Assembly (NCBI GenBank): GCA_050298535.1
Contig: JBNKUI010000010.1
Coordinates: 124,001-188,000, forward strand
Reading direction: 5' to 3'
Source: JABDMH01 sp050298535
GTDB lineage: Bacteria > Bacteroidota > Bacteroidia > Chitinophagales > Saprospiraceae
Length of the DNA stretch: 64,000 bases
The notes beneath the pieces were generated by a model. The model ran no database searches. It saw nothing but the letters and a program-made list of their open reading frames with translations, and was not told the origin of the DNA. Position numbers and translations under genes: made by a program. Positions 50,983 through 60,415 of the stretch are shown here, in pieces (within the stretch, counting starts at the first letter, position 1; each line of letters begins with the position of its first letter).

Positions 50983-51525
50983 TCAAAATGCCCACTCGTC
51001 GAGGTAGTGACGGAAGATCTTAACGGTATTGATCGCGTCATCAATCGCCCGATGAGGCTGTCCCTCAAACTCATAGCCTTCTCTGGTCAGGGCTTTCTGG
51101 AGTCCGATAGGTTTATTTAATCGCTTGAGCTGTTTGTAAGCCCTTTTTAAGTTTAAGTATGGATCCAGCCAATCATATTCCAGGTCATGGAGGATACTGT
51201 CATTTCGAAGTAAGATCCGATCTTCTTTACCCCAGGCTACCAGCAGATACTCTTCTTCATAAATTTCTGCCCAATCTATGAATTTCTGAATCACTTTTGG
51301 GAAGCTATCGGCACGTTCCACCTGGTCTTGTTCTATACCTGTAAGCTCTGTACAGAAGGCTGAAAGCTGCTGGTTGATTTGAGGCTTTACAAACTGATTG
51401 AAACTACCCAGTTCTTCACCAAATCGATTCAGCTTGATAGCTCCAATTTCTATGACTTCCTGTACATTATTAGGTGGTGCACCTCGCCAGCATGTTGCCT
51501 CGAGATCGTAAAGTAAAAAGTTCAA
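50983..51525 (-). CDS. DEDDh 3'-5' exonuclease
   Basis: 180 residues, RNase T/DnaQ-like fold. The metal-binding residues are Asp7 and Glu9 (LLYDLEATCW), an Asp in the middle (WGKEDRILL), and the HRAIDDAINT motif near the C-terminus with the His and Asp of the DEDDh type. The closest look is to the ERI1/KapD branch of short exonucleases that trim RNA or DNA 3' ends. The enzyme is cytoplasmic. It lies 35 bp after the acyltransferase gene on the same strand, so co-transcription is possible. Confidence 0.9.
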   Translation of the reverse strand: MNFLLYDLEATCWRGAPPNNVQEVIEIGAIKLNRFGEELGSFNQFVKPQINQQLSAFCTELTGIEQDQVERADSFPKVIQKFIDWAEIYEEEYLLVAWGKEDRILLRNDSILHDLEYDWLDPYLNLKRAYKQLKRLNKPIGLQKALTREGYEFEGQPHRAIDDAINTVKIFRHYLDEWAF

Positions 51526-51560
51526 ATTCTGCAGGTTTTCAGTAAGGCCGGGAATGGATT

Positions 51561-53264
51561 TTAACCAGAAGTTACGGTTGATTTTTGTGACCGAATTCGA
51601 TGCAATTCCGCATCAAGACCGTATCCTTCCAGACGATTATGATAATAAAACAGCAACTTCAGGTTTTCGGTTGTGATATCTCCACCTTTGGTCAGTTTTA
51701 GCGGCTTTTTAGCGTGGTATAATCCCAAATTTTTCAATCCATCTTCCACGACCTCATCTAGGGGCCAATTTACAGGTTCAGAGATACGGATCTTTTGCTG
51801 TTGCTCCAGTTTTCTAAGCTTTGATCTCAAATGCTCTAATTGCTGCTTAAACTCATCCATTGATATTATACAATCTTCAAATGGTAGTTTAAGAACACCA
51901 AATAAATCCAGTGCGGGATTTCGTTTCACGAGGATTTCAAATGCGGTAAAGGCCACCAGATGTGAGGTCAATACCACGTTGTCCCTCTTGAATCGCTCGA
52001 CAATTCGCTCACTTAGGAGCTTGGTGTATACTGACTCCCGTTGGAGGTCCTGGGATACTTCATTATCTAATTTGAAATAATCTGAAATATTGACTTTTCT
52101 ACCATGCTCATCAAAGCTATCTCCTTCATCATCCACAAAATTCCCAAGCACATCGAAGGGCTCACCAAAGGACATGACAATCTCTGAACTCTCGTTATAG
52201 AACTGAAAGAGGAACTTCAACAGCTTCCGCTTACTCTTTGAATCATCTTTAATCTCCAGGTATTTATCACGTCCTATACTCCGTAGATGTTGTTCGATCA
52301 GATATCTCGCTTCCAGCACAAAGTGATAATCGAGAATGAGTGGCACAATGAAGATCTTGTTTTCAGTCTGGCCCTGGCAGAGTGATCGCTGAGCCTCAAG
52401 AACAGTACCAAGGAGACCTAGTTTTAGTTGTGTCTCCATTTTACCTGACCTTGATCGTGTACCTCCGGGAAAAAACAAGCTATGCACTCCTTTCTGGATA
52501 CTAAGATTGCTCATCGCCTTAAGTGCCTCCAGGTAAATAGGATTTTTCTTTCGACGATCTACACGATACGCTCCTAATCGATTCATGAAATAAGCGGCAG
52601 GACCAAAGTTATATAGATTGAGACCTGCACCATAGGAGAACGAAGGCAAACCTACTTTTAGATCTACCGCATATCCAATCAAAACAGAATCCAGATTGCT
52701 GAAATGTGTTGGAACAATTACGATCGTTCCTTTGCGAGCCAAATTTCGGATCCTCTCTATGTTGCCATAGATCTTGATTTTGTGAAACAACTGTTCTTTC
52801 CTACCCCAGCCCTTTGTTTTCTTACCCCGTTTGCTCAGGAGTCGCTTGAATAAAGCAGTAAGAATCTTACGTGCTTGAAGGTACGTCTTGGGCACAAAGG
52901 AACCGACTATTTCTTCGGAGTATCGATCCGTGATACTGTAGACCGCCTCCTGCTCCGCCTGCTTAAGCAAGGCATCATCATTTGATTTTCGAGCGTCCTC
53001 CAGTTTTTGTCTAACCCTTTTCCAGAATAGCTGCTCCTTGGGAGGATCTACCCGCCAGGGTTTATCCCGCATTCGGGTTCGTTCCTGGTAGATCGTCTTG
53101 GAAAGTAGTTCTGAAAAATCCCCTTTGTATTTTTCTTTGAGTCTCTCCAGTGTATGCTTATTGATCTCCTCAATGAAGTCTCTCCTGCCAACGCTCAATT
53201 TGTAGATTGGCCAGTCTTCAAGGTCAGGTAAAATATGATCATACAACTGGAGTTTCTCTTCCAT
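51561..53264 (-). CDS. PlsB-like glycerol-phosphate/lysophosphatidate acyltransferase
   Basis: 567 residues. The acyltransferase HX4D motif is His187-x4-Asp192 (IVPTHFSNLDSVLIG), followed by GAYRVDRR and the PGGTRSRSG block that binds glycerol-phosphate, then FIVPLILDYHFVLEA. The ~150-residue N-terminal and ~200-residue C-terminal extensions are larger than in PlsC and recall PlsB-type enzymes. It should acylate glycerol-3-phosphate or lysophosphatidate in phospholipid synthesis at the inner membrane. It starts 30 bp after the engB gene. Confidence 0.88.
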   Translation of the reverse strand: MEEKLQLYDHILPDLEDWPIYKLSVGRRDFIEEINKHTLERLKEKYKGDFSELLSKTIYQERTRMRDKPWRVDPPKEQLFWKRVRQKLEDARKSNDDALLKQAEQEAVYSITDRYSEEIVGSFVPKTYLQARKILTALFKRLLSKRGKKTKGWGRKEQLFHKIKIYGNIERIRNLARKGTIVIVPTHFSNLDSVLIGYAVDLKVGLPSFSYGAGLNLYNFGPAAYFMNRLGAYRVDRRKKNPIYLEALKAMSNLSIQKGVHSLFFPGGTRSRSGKMETQLKLGLLGTVLEAQRSLCQGQTENKIFIVPLILDYHFVLEARYLIEQHLRSIGRDKYLEIKDDSKSKRKLLKFLFQFYNESSEIVMSFGEPFDVLGNFVDDEGDSFDEHGRKVNISDYFKLDNEVSQDLQRESVYTKLLSERIVERFKRDNVVLTSHLVAFTAFEILVKRNPALDLFGVLKLPFEDCIISMDEFKQQLEHLRSKLRKLEQQQKIRISEPVNWPLDEVVEDGLKNLGLYHAKKPLKLTKGGDITTENLKLLFYYHNRLEGYGLDAELHRIRSQKSTVTSG

Positions 53265-53294
53265 CGCGTCCTTTTGGTTTCTTCACGTTTCTAC

Positions 53295-53891
53295 TTACGA
53301 CTCTTGCTGCGCGTTAAGTTCCTCAATATAAGTTAATATAGTTTCTTGCCCTTCACCGGATACGGATGAAGCCAAAAATTCTGGAGGAAGCGACTCCCAA
53401 TATTCAAGGAGTGTTCTTCGGATGGCTTTAATTTGGGCAGGAATTTTCGATTTTTTCAATCTGTCGATTTTCGTGTAGACAATGGAAAAAGGAAGCATGT
53501 GCTCCCCCATCCAATTGATAAATTCTAAATCGATCTGCTGTCCCGGAATATTGGAATCGAGCAGGACAAAGGTATTGACCAGTGCATCAGATCCCACCAG
53601 GTAATTTCGAACCATTTTTTCCCAGCGAGCACGCTTTCTTTTCGATTCTTTAGCATAACCATAGCCAGGCAAATCAACCAGCAACCAGCTATCATCCACC
53701 ATAAAGAGATTAATCAACTGCGTTTTACCCGGTTGTTTTGATACTTTTGCGATCGACTTTCGACCGGTCAGCATATTTATCAGAGAAGACTTTCCCACAT
53801 TGGATCTGCCGATAAAGGCATATTGCGGCACTGCCAGATCAGGCACCTGTCGTAGTGAAGGGAAACTTCCGATAAATCGAACCGATTTCAT
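53295..53891 (-). CDS. engB: ribosome biogenesis GTPase EngB/YsxC
   Basis: 198 residues. The G motifs are all present: G1 GRSNVGKSS (28-36), G2 region KVSKQPGKTQLINLF, G3 DLPGYGYA (73-80) and G4 TKIDRLKKS. The N-terminal FIGSFPSLRQVPDLAVPQYAFIGRSN is typical of EngB. It assists assembly of the large ribosomal subunit. It leads a minus-strand group with the acyltransferase and exonuclease genes (gaps 30 and 35 bp). Confidence 0.97.
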   Translation of the reverse strand: MKSVRFIGSFPSLRQVPDLAVPQYAFIGRSNVGKSSLINMLTGRKSIAKVSKQPGKTQLINLFMVDDSWLLVDLPGYGYAKESKRKRARWEKMVRNYLVGSDALVNTFVLLDSNIPGQQIDLEFINWMGEHMLPFSIVYTKIDRLKKSKIPAQIKAIRRTLLEYWESLPPEFLASSVSGEGQETILTYIEELNAQQES

Positions 53892-54016
53892 TTATTAGAT
53901 TTTCTTAAAATTTTGCGATTTTTGGCTGCCCAATTTAAAACTATTGTTAATAGCAACAGTTGAAAGGATACACTTCGTTCACATTAGCGTTGAATAGCAT
54001 AGTTTTTGATGGCGAA

Positions 54017-54682
54017 ATGGACGTAAAACGCAAAGCCTTGCAAAAGTACATATCTACAGGTTTGATTCTTGTCTGCATAGTCCTGTTTACACAGAGCATG
54101 GAAGGCCAGGTTCGTTTTGGTTTTAAGGGAGGTTTGAGCACCTATGATCTAGGGGTCACTAATCCGCTGGATGTCATTAATGATGGTTCCGACTTTAGAC
54201 TGAATGTAGAAGACTCAAAGTATGGCTATCACTTTGGTCTCCTCTTGCAGGCTAAGTTTTCTTCATTTCTCATTCAGCCCGAAATCATTTTTAATTCGAA
54301 TGCTGTTGATTATACTTTTCAGGAGGTAACCAACGGGAGTCCTGGTTCTATCTTTTCAGAAAAATATCAGCATCTGGATATACCTATACTCTTCGGTCTG
54401 AAAGCCGGCCCACTGCGTCTGATGGCAGGACCCGTAGGGCACTACTTTCTGAACAGCACTTCAGATCTACTCGATCTCGAAAGCTACGAGCAACGCTTTG
54501 ATGATCTAACCTATGGATGGGAAGCCGGCATCGGCGTGGATTTGCTAAATCTGATGCTTGATGTGCGCTATGAAGGTAATTTTACCAAGTTTGGTGATCA
54601 TATTGTGTTTTCCGGTCAACGGTTTGCTTTCGATAATACGCCGACCCGACTTCTGGCATCGTTGGCAATAACCATCAAATAA
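54017..54682 (+). CDS. porin-family outer-membrane beta-barrel protein
   Basis: About 221 residues from the ATG at 54017; a TTG at 53960 is in frame but would add an unneeded leader. A signal peptide (LILVCIVLFTQSMEGQ) is followed by VRFGFKGGLSTYDLG, a typical start for Bacteroidota PorT/OmpX-like barrels. Eight or so amphipathic strands follow (YGYHFGLLLQAKF, FLIQPEIIFNSN, PILFGLKAGPLRLMAGP, YGWEAGIGVDLLNLMLDVRYEG). No substrate is evident. Its end overlaps the convergent esterase gene by 8 bp. Confidence 0.85.
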   Translation: MDVKRKALQKYISTGLILVCIVLFTQSMEGQVRFGFKGGLSTYDLGVTNPLDVINDGSDFRLNVEDSKYGYHFGLLLQAKFSSFLIQPEIIFNSNAVDYTFQEVTNGSPGSIFSEKYQHLDIPILFGLKAGPLRLMAGPVGHYFLNSTSDLLDLESYEQRFDDLTYGWEAGIGVDLLNLMLDVRYEGNFTKFGDHIVFSGQRFAFDNTPTRLLASLAITIK

Positions 54683-55334
54683 GGTGCTGCTCTTGAAATT
54701 TCAGAATAAGATCGGAGTCGACTTTATGTGCTCCCCCATACTTGTGCTCTACAACATGCAGTGCATTTTCATCATAATACCTCATCTCTTCAGCAAGAAT
54801 TTCCGGAGTTAACAGTTCGTCCTGGTCTCCATAAAATAGATGCATGGGTTTATGATCAACATATGCGTTCCATTGGATGCAGTTGATATCACGTGGGAAA
54901 CTACCGGCCCACAACAGGAGATGTTCGAAGGAGGGCTTGAAGCGTGCCATGTAGCGTGTGATTGTTGCTACACCTTGCGAAAAGCCAAACATGATAATTC
55001 GATGATGTTTCTCTCTATACCTGAGTAAAATCTCCTCTAGAAATGCAGTGTGTTCATCAATTTCATCCAGTCGATCTTTCCGGGTCATCCACGATGCTAC
55101 GACGTGACCCGAAGTGCCACCCCAGTAAAACCTATGAAGTCCCTCAGGCGCTAAGATGAAATGTCGGGAAAGATCTAGTTTTCGAAACTTTTGAATGAAT
55201 CGATCAGCAGCCTGACCATACCCATGGCATACTAGCCAAATGTATTGAGTTTGGTCACTTAAAGTACCCAATGTGTAAAAATGACCTGTTTTCTCAATTT
55301 TGACCCTATAATGGTCAGCGGGCTGTAACTTCAA
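54675..55334 (-). CDS. phospholipase/carboxylesterase-type alpha/beta hydrolase
   Basis: 219 residues. The nucleophile elbow is MFGFSQGVATI, the acid is probably Asp in YGDQDELLTPE, and the His is in GGAHKVDSDLI. This matches the acyl-protein-thioesterase/carboxylesterase family. WLVCHGYGQAADRF carries the oxyanion region. Without a signal peptide it is likely cytoplasmic. It may share a transcript with the upstream hypothetical gene (8 bp gap). Confidence 0.85.
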   Translation of the reverse strand: MKLQPADHYRVKIEKTGHFYTLGTLSDQTQYIWLVCHGYGQAADRFIQKFRKLDLSRHFILAPEGLHRFYWGGTSGHVVASWMTRKDRLDEIDEHTAFLEEILLRYREKHHRIIMFGFSQGVATITRYMARFKPSFEHLLLWAGSFPRDINCIQWNAYVDHKPMHLFYGDQDELLTPEILAEEMRYYDENALHVVEHKYGGAHKVDSDLILKFQEQHLI

Positions 55335-55342
55335 AAAGTTTC

Positions 55343-56230
55343 TTAGTTTTTCTGTCTTCCAAATAAATCCCGATTGTCCTGACCGAGTACCGGGACTGCT
55401 CTGGGTGCAACATCTGAAATCTGATGAAATAGTTTATCCACATAAATCCAGTTACCTTCCAGATCCAAATGATACCCAGAGTAACTGCCATCTGGTACCA
55501 TGAGTACTTGTTTCTGCTTGTAGGGACTCTTCATGGGAATGAGATTGTCAAAGGCGATCAGGTCAAGGTCCTGATCAAAATTGAGACGTACGGTGACGTC
55601 GGCAGCATATTTCAGCACTAGACGGTTCCAATACTCACCTTCATGATTTTGAAAAACCGGTGCTCCAAAAGTAGGCTTTCCTTCCGCATCAAAAGAAATG
55701 ACGTCTGCTACCTTCAAATCTTCATATAGCTCATATCCGTTGTAGCCAAAAACTACGTAATAAGTTTTGCCTCCTCTTTTGAAGTCCTTTATGCCATAGT
55801 AAAGGGCCCCGAGCCAATTATCAGATCCCAGGATTTCTTCATTAGGACGTTCTACCAACTCAGCCCAGTCCTCCAGTACTATGGGAGCATGTGGATTAGA
55901 TCGATGCTGCAGCACCCCGTAATATTTGAAGTGGTCATCGTCTAAGAATAGCTGTCCTGTGAATATCCGAAAGGTTGAATCTGGAGCATATATGATTGAG
56001 GTCCTTTCAAGCTTTTCAAAAGGATAGTGAAAAAGTCCCTGCTCCTGTAGAAGTGCGGTCAGCATACTAACAACTTCTTCAAATCGATTTTGTCGGATCG
56101 TTAGGTCATCTGACATCATCAATTCTTCCGTATAAGCCATGAGACTATCTTCCTCTGCAATTTGTGAAATGGCAGTAAGTGAAGACATCACCAGCAGGAA
56201 TGCAACAAGAAAACACGATACGAATTTCAT
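55343..56230 (-). CDS. secreted hypothetical protein
   Basis: 295 residues with a clear signal peptide (FVSCFLVAFLLVMSSLTAIS). I do not recognise the family. The body mixes helices near the N-terminus (TIRQNRFEEVVSMLTALLQEQ) with strand-rich, Tyr/Asp-rich sequence (FRIFTGQLFLDDDHFKYYGVLQHR, YYVVFGYNGYELYEDLKVADVISFDAEGK). This composition is typical of periplasmic Bacteroidota proteins of unknown function. It precedes an esterase gene on the same strand with an 8 bp gap, so the two are probably co-transcribed. Confidence 0.8.
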   Translation of the reverse strand: MKFVSCFLVAFLLVMSSLTAISQIAEEDSLMAYTEELMMSDDLTIRQNRFEEVVSMLTALLQEQGLFHYPFEKLERTSIIYAPDSTFRIFTGQLFLDDDHFKYYGVLQHRSNPHAPIVLEDWAELVERPNEEILGSDNWLGALYYGIKDFKRGGKTYYVVFGYNGYELYEDLKVADVISFDAEGKPTFGAPVFQNHEGEYWNRLVLKYAADVTVRLNFDQDLDLIAFDNLIPMKSPYKQKQVLMVPDGSYSGYHLDLEGNWIYVDKLFHQISDVAPRAVPVLGQDNRDLFGRQKN

Positions 56231-56343
56231 TCTCTACTTGCTTCTGTTTGAATTTCTAACGCAAAAGATACGCCAAGTGATTCAAGTGTATTGAAATTTC
56301 AGGGTATTATAACACATGGGGACACTTTAATCGCACCGACAGT

Positions 56344-57438
56344 CTATCCCCGGCGGCGTTTACCATTTTTATAATCCATGAAAATAAATTCACCGAGCCC
56401 ATCGAGAGAGCTATAGAAAGCCTTCCCATTGTTAGCTGCGGTAAACTGATCGACAAATCGTACCAGGTATGGATCCTGTGCAATCATAAAGGTCGTGATT
56501 GGAATGTTCATCTTTCTAAACCTACCAGCCAGATTGAGTGTACGCCGGATGATCTGCTTGTCCAATCCAAAAGCATTCTTATAGTACCGTTTTCCCTTTT
56601 TGATACAAGTAGGCTTCCCGTCAGTAATCATAAAGACTTGCTTATTGGGATTGCGTCTTTTCCGTAAGATTTCCATGGCGAGCTCAAGGCCCGCCACTGT
56701 ATTAGTGTGATAGGGACCCACCTGTAGATAAGGAAGATCCTTAATCTCCACAGTCCAGGCATCATTCCCAAAAACGAGAATGTCCAATGTATCTTTGGGA
56801 AATCGCGTTGTGATATACTCTGACAGTGCCATGGCCACTTTCTTAGCGGGTGTGATTCTATCCTCACCATACAAGATCATCGAATGTGAGATATCAATCA
56901 TCAGAACTGTACTAACCTGACTTTGATAGAAAGTCTCCCTAACCTCAAGATCCTCTTTGGTAATTTTAAAATCCCCAAGTCCATGATTAATCTGCGCATT
57001 TTTCAGTGATTCTGACAATGCTAAGTGTTCTAAGGAATCTCCAAACTGATACGGGCGAATGTCTGAAGTGAACTCATCTCCTCTACCTCCTGACTTGGTA
57101 TTATGATTGCCACGCTTAGACTTGGCGACGGTACCAAATACGTCATCTAAAGCACGACGCCGCAGTGCGATCTCCATCTTACGAGCAGGACGAAAACCTC
57201 CCTCCTGATCCCGTTGCTCCAAGTATCCTTGATCAATCAAATCCTGAATAAAATCTGCAAGACCATAGGAACTATCAGTCAGATTGTATTCGCGATCCAG
57301 TTCGGTCAGCCATGACAAGGCTTCTGAAACATCACCCGAAGTATATACCAACAAGTCCTGAAATATGGACAATAGCCGCTCAAAGGGTGTTTGACCCTCC
57401 TCTCCGGGTATGTAAGCTCTAAATCTCCAACCTCTCAT
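56344..57438 (-). CDS. VWA-domain protein with winged N-terminal region
   Basis: 364 residues. The MIDAS metal site is complete: DISHSM (Asp182-x-Ser184-x-Ser186), Thr near 245-247 (YHTNT) and Asp273 (MITDGKPT). Residues 1-100 are helical, and 105-150 contain a basic linker followed by IRPYQFGDSLEHLALSES, as in the group of VWA proteins that pair with MoxR-type AAA ATPases. No ATPase gene is adjacent, so the partner must be elsewhere. There is no signal peptide. A chaperone-like or metal-insertion role is inferred from the family. Confidence 0.85.
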   Translation of the reverse strand: MRGWRFRAYIPGEEGQTPFERLLSIFQDLLVYTSGDVSEALSWLTELDREYNLTDSSYGLADFIQDLIDQGYLEQRDQEGGFRPARKMEIALRRRALDDVFGTVAKSKRGNHNTKSGGRGDEFTSDIRPYQFGDSLEHLALSESLKNAQINHGLGDFKITKEDLEVRETFYQSQVSTVLMIDISHSMILYGEDRITPAKKVAMALSEYITTRFPKDTLDILVFGNDAWTVEIKDLPYLQVGPYHTNTVAGLELAMEILRKRRNPNKQVFMITDGKPTCIKKGKRYYKNAFGLDKQIIRRTLNLAGRFRKMNIPITTFMIAQDPYLVRFVDQFTAANNGKAFYSSLDGLGEFIFMDYKNGKRRRG

Positions 57439-57557
57439 ATACTGATAAAAGTTATAAATAACTGATAAGGTAAACGAATGTGTTCACCAGAGAGTTTAAA
57501 GATGGGCAAATTTCTCCTGCAATATCGGCAGGAAGGTGGCAATTTTAAACGAGGAAA

Positions 57558-58490
57558 TTAGGCATTCATATCATCAAACACTTTCATCACCTGTCTTACA
57601 TGACCTTCAGAAGTAGTGAGCAATTCCTTCTCATCCTCATTCAACTTCAGCTCAAGAATCTCTTCGATTCCGTTCTTGCCAAGTTTTACAGGGACACCCA
57701 GGAAGATATCTTCCATGCCATACTCACCATTTAGTTTGGCACAACAAGGGAAGATGCGCTGTTCATCACGAAGGATTGTGGCTACCATCTGAGCGGCTGC
57801 AGCGCCAGGTGCATACCAGGCACTTGTACCCATGAGCTTCACCAGCTCACCACCACCTTTCTTGGTGCGCTCTACGATAGCATCCAGGGACGCATCGTCG
57901 ATCATCTCTGTCACAGGAATGCCTGCCACAGTAGTGTATCTTGGAAGTGGTACCATCGTATCGCCGTGTCCACCCATCAGTACCGCCTGAATATCCTTGG
58001 GACTCACATTAAGTGCTGTGGCCAGAAATGCCCGGTAGCGTGCCGTATCTAAAATACCCGCCATTCCAAATACTCGTTTATCACTAAGCCCACTGACAGA
58101 ATGTGCAGCATACGTCATGACATCAAGTGGATTAGAGACTATTATGATGATGGGATTCTCACTATGTTCGAGGATACCTGTAGTAACCGATGTAACAATT
58201 TTGGCATTGGTAGAAATCAAATCATCACGACTCATTCCCGGTTTTCGAGGAATGCCTGCTGTGATCACTACAACGTCACTATTGGCTGTATCCGCATAAT
58301 CTTCAGATCCGGTTAACTTAGTGCTATAGTAATCGATCGGTGCCTGCTGCCAGCTATCCAATGCTTTACCCCGGGCCAGATCGCCCTTGATATCAAGAAG
58401 AACAACCTCGTTTGCAACATCCTGATGTGCTAACACATTGGCAACGGTAGCACCCACATTTCCGGCCCCGACTACTGTAACTTTACTCAT
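57558..58490 (-). CDS. mdh: malate dehydrogenase (LDH-like type)
   Basis: 310 residues from the ATG at 58490; the longer frame to 58541 begins upstream of the promoter box and is rejected. The NAD-binding VTVVGAGNVGATVA is at the N-terminus. GIPRKPGMSRDDL carries the substrate arginines and MGGHGDTMVPLPRY the catalytic His; ADxANSDVVVITAG-like spacing is standard. It oxidises malate to oxaloacetate in the TCA cycle. It is divergent from the M43 protease gene across 353 bp that contain dyads and an exact -7 box for mdh. Confidence 0.97.
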   Translation of the reverse strand: MSKVTVVGAGNVGATVANVLAHQDVANEVVLLDIKGDLARGKALDSWQQAPIDYYSTKLTGSEDYADTANSDVVVITAGIPRKPGMSRDDLISTNAKIVTSVTTGILEHSENPIIIIVSNPLDVMTYAAHSVSGLSDKRVFGMAGILDTARYRAFLATALNVSPKDIQAVLMGGHGDTMVPLPRYTTVAGIPVTEMIDDASLDAIVERTKKGGGELVKLMGTSAWYAPGAAAAQMVATILRDEQRIFPCCAKLNGEYGMEDIFLGVPVKLGKNGIEEILELKLNEDEKELLTTSEGHVRQVMKVFDDMNA

Positions 58491-58517
58491 TTTTGATGAT
58501 CTTTTTTGATTGACGCC

Positions 58518-58525
58518 CAAATGTA
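58518..58525 (-). promoter_or_regulatory. -7 promoter box of mdh
   Basis: The minus strand reads TACATTTG, an exact TAnnTTTG match, 27 bp upstream of the ATG at 58490. It lies inside the longer possible reading frame and therefore decides the start. Confidence 0.6.
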
Positions 58526-58793
58526 GAAAATAATTAATCACGTTTGAATCCCGAAAGCCATTTATTCACGTACATATTGAGTACAATCTGCACGAAAATG
58601 ACTTTAATCAGTGGATATTGGTAAAATCTTCCTGAAATTTGAGGGAGATTCAACATATAATTATTAATTTTAATATGTTATCACTTTACAAAAAGTGCCA
58701 AGTGGCATGATGTTTTCAGCAAAATGGCAGTTTTAAAGTCATTAACTGGACAGAGATTGTATAATACAAGACGATTCGTGACATCCTTAGAAC

Positions 58794-58801
58794 TATATTT
58801 G
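58794..58801 (+). promoter_or_regulatory. -7 promoter box of the M43 protease gene
   Basis: TATATTTG is an exact TAnnTTTG match, 42 bp before the GTG start at 58844. Confidence 0.45.
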
Positions 58802-58843
58802 GGAAGAAATCGTTAATTTTGAGATGTTCATTAAGATTGCATT

Positions 58844-60337
58844 GTGAGAAAGATTCTTTATACACTTTTACTTACGGTTTCAATCACCTCCTACTCCATT
58901 TCTCAGACACATCTTGACCATTCTCCATGTGCTACCACTGGAGAATATCCGGAGTGGCTTGCAGCATATCTTGAAAATCCAACACGTCATAATGCACGTA
59001 GCGCGGATGATCTAATGATGCTGCCCATTACTTTTAAGTCAGTGGGGAACTCTGAGGGGGAGGGGCACTACCCTACACTCAAGATCTTCGAGTCACTTTG
59101 TCGGTTGAATAAGGATTTTGAGCCTTACAATATTCAGTTCTATCTCAAAGGAGATATTGAAAAGATCAATCGTGATCTGTACTATGATCATGACAACTTC
59201 TCCGATGGATTCAAAATGATGCAAGCAAATAAGGATCCACTCACGATAAATGTCTTCATTACCAATGACGCTCCCAGTAATGCATGTGGATATTTTCATC
59301 CAAGTGCTGATGGAATCGTTGTAATAAAGAATTGCATGGGTGGTAGTGGTCACACACTAACACATGAAGTGGGACATTGGCTATCGCTTCCCCATACTTT
59401 TGCGGGTTGGGAAGGTATGAACTATGACCCCGAAGAGGATACACCTTTGTTTCTGGATGTCAGTGGTAAGGATACAATCTTTGTGGAAGGTGCAAATGGT
59501 GAGAACTGTGATCGTGCAGGCGACCGTTTTTGCGACACCCCTGCAGACTATTTGAGTATCGGATGGAATTGTAGTGGTAACAAAGAGAGTCTTCAGGTGC
59601 AAAAGGACCCTTTTGGTAACGACTTCAGAAGTGATGGTACCAATTACATGAGTTATTCATCCGATGCATGTCAGTCCAAGTTTAGCACCATGCAAGTGGA
59701 TGCCATGAGATCCTATATAGATTTTGCTAGGAGTCACTTTCTATTCTCGGGATTTCAGCTGGGTGATGTCAATAGTGATCCTATGTCATCTGTATATCCA
59801 AAACCCTCGGAAAAGGTGCACTATCAGGGAATTGAACTCGAGTGGAACCATCATCCAAATGCCACTAGATACCTGGTTCAAATAAGTAGGTTTAGTTTCT
59901 TTGCTGCAATTGATTATGAATTTGTGGTGAGTAGTAATACCGTCAATATTGGAGATCTAACCGTTGACAAAAATTGGTATTGGCGAGTGAAACCATATAA
60001 TGATTTCGATGTGTGTGGTGATTTTACAGACTTTGGAGGATTCCAGACTTTTGATATTACCGATGTAGAAGAAATCAGTCCTAATAACGGAGTAAACATC
60101 TATCCAAATCTGGTGACTGGAAATCAACCCATCAATATTGTATTTGAATTCAATGAAATTCTTCCTACGAAAATTCAATTGTACAATATCGGTGGCCAAC
60201 TCCTACAGGATTTCGATATTCCCAATCCAGGAAGGCAGACCATTCAGGTGGAATCCGGTAATCTGGCTAGAGGAATGTATATCCTTCGCCTATCGACTTC
60301 TAAAGGGCAACTGACCAAACGACTTACTGTTCAGTAA
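58844..60337 (+). CDS. M43 (pappalysin-type) metalloprotease with T9SS sorting domain
   Basis: 497 residues from a GTG at 58844, chosen because the signal peptide (RKILYTLLLTVSITSYSISQ) follows it directly. The metzincin zinc site HEVGHWLSLPH (His174, Glu175, His178, His184) and the Met-turn NYMSYSSDAC (Met269) define an M43 enzyme. Cys-rich loops (NCDRAGDRFCDTP) are typical of the family. A fibronectin-like region follows (about 325-405). The last ~75 residues form a T9SS type A sorting domain (IYPNLVTG... LARGMYILRLSTSKGQ). It is a secreted endoprotease. Confidence 0.93.
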   Translation: MRKILYTLLLTVSITSYSISQTHLDHSPCATTGEYPEWLAAYLENPTRHNARSADDLMMLPITFKSVGNSEGEGHYPTLKIFESLCRLNKDFEPYNIQFYLKGDIEKINRDLYYDHDNFSDGFKMMQANKDPLTINVFITNDAPSNACGYFHPSADGIVVIKNCMGGSGHTLTHEVGHWLSLPHTFAGWEGMNYDPEEDTPLFLDVSGKDTIFVEGANGENCDRAGDRFCDTPADYLSIGWNCSGNKESLQVQKDPFGNDFRSDGTNYMSYSSDACQSKFSTMQVDAMRSYIDFARSHFLFSGFQLGDVNSDPMSSVYPKPSEKVHYQGIELEWNHHPNATRYLVQISRFSFFAAIDYEFVVSSNTVNIGDLTVDKNWYWRVKPYNDFDVCGDFTDFGGFQTFDITDVEEISPNNGVNIYPNLVTGNQPINIVFEFNEILPTKIQLYNIGGQLLQDFDIPNPGRQTIQVESGNLARGMYILRLSTSKGQLTKRLTVQ

Positions 60338-60415
60338 CATTGATTCGGATTTCAACTCAGTTTCTACAGATTAAAATTCTATTCCATATACCTGACGAAA
60401 GTCATGTATAAACCA

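Larger units (their letters stand above)
58491..58843. other. 353-bp divergent intergenic region between mdh and the M43 protease gene
   Basis: No coding frame is convincing here. It contains the mdh -7 box (58518-58525), an inverted repeat AACATAT...ATATGTT (58652-58658 and 58673-58679), a dyad TGCCA-AG-TGGCA (58696-58707) and a -7 box for the M43 gene (58794-58801). The two dyads lie midway and may be operators shared by both promoters; their regulator is unknown. Confidence 0.5.

Noticed and set aside
58755..58770. TTGTATAATAC resembling an E. coli-type -10 box
   Set aside because: Bacteroidota use TAnnTTTG boxes, one of which (58794-58801) is better placed for the M43 gene; no matching -35 element.
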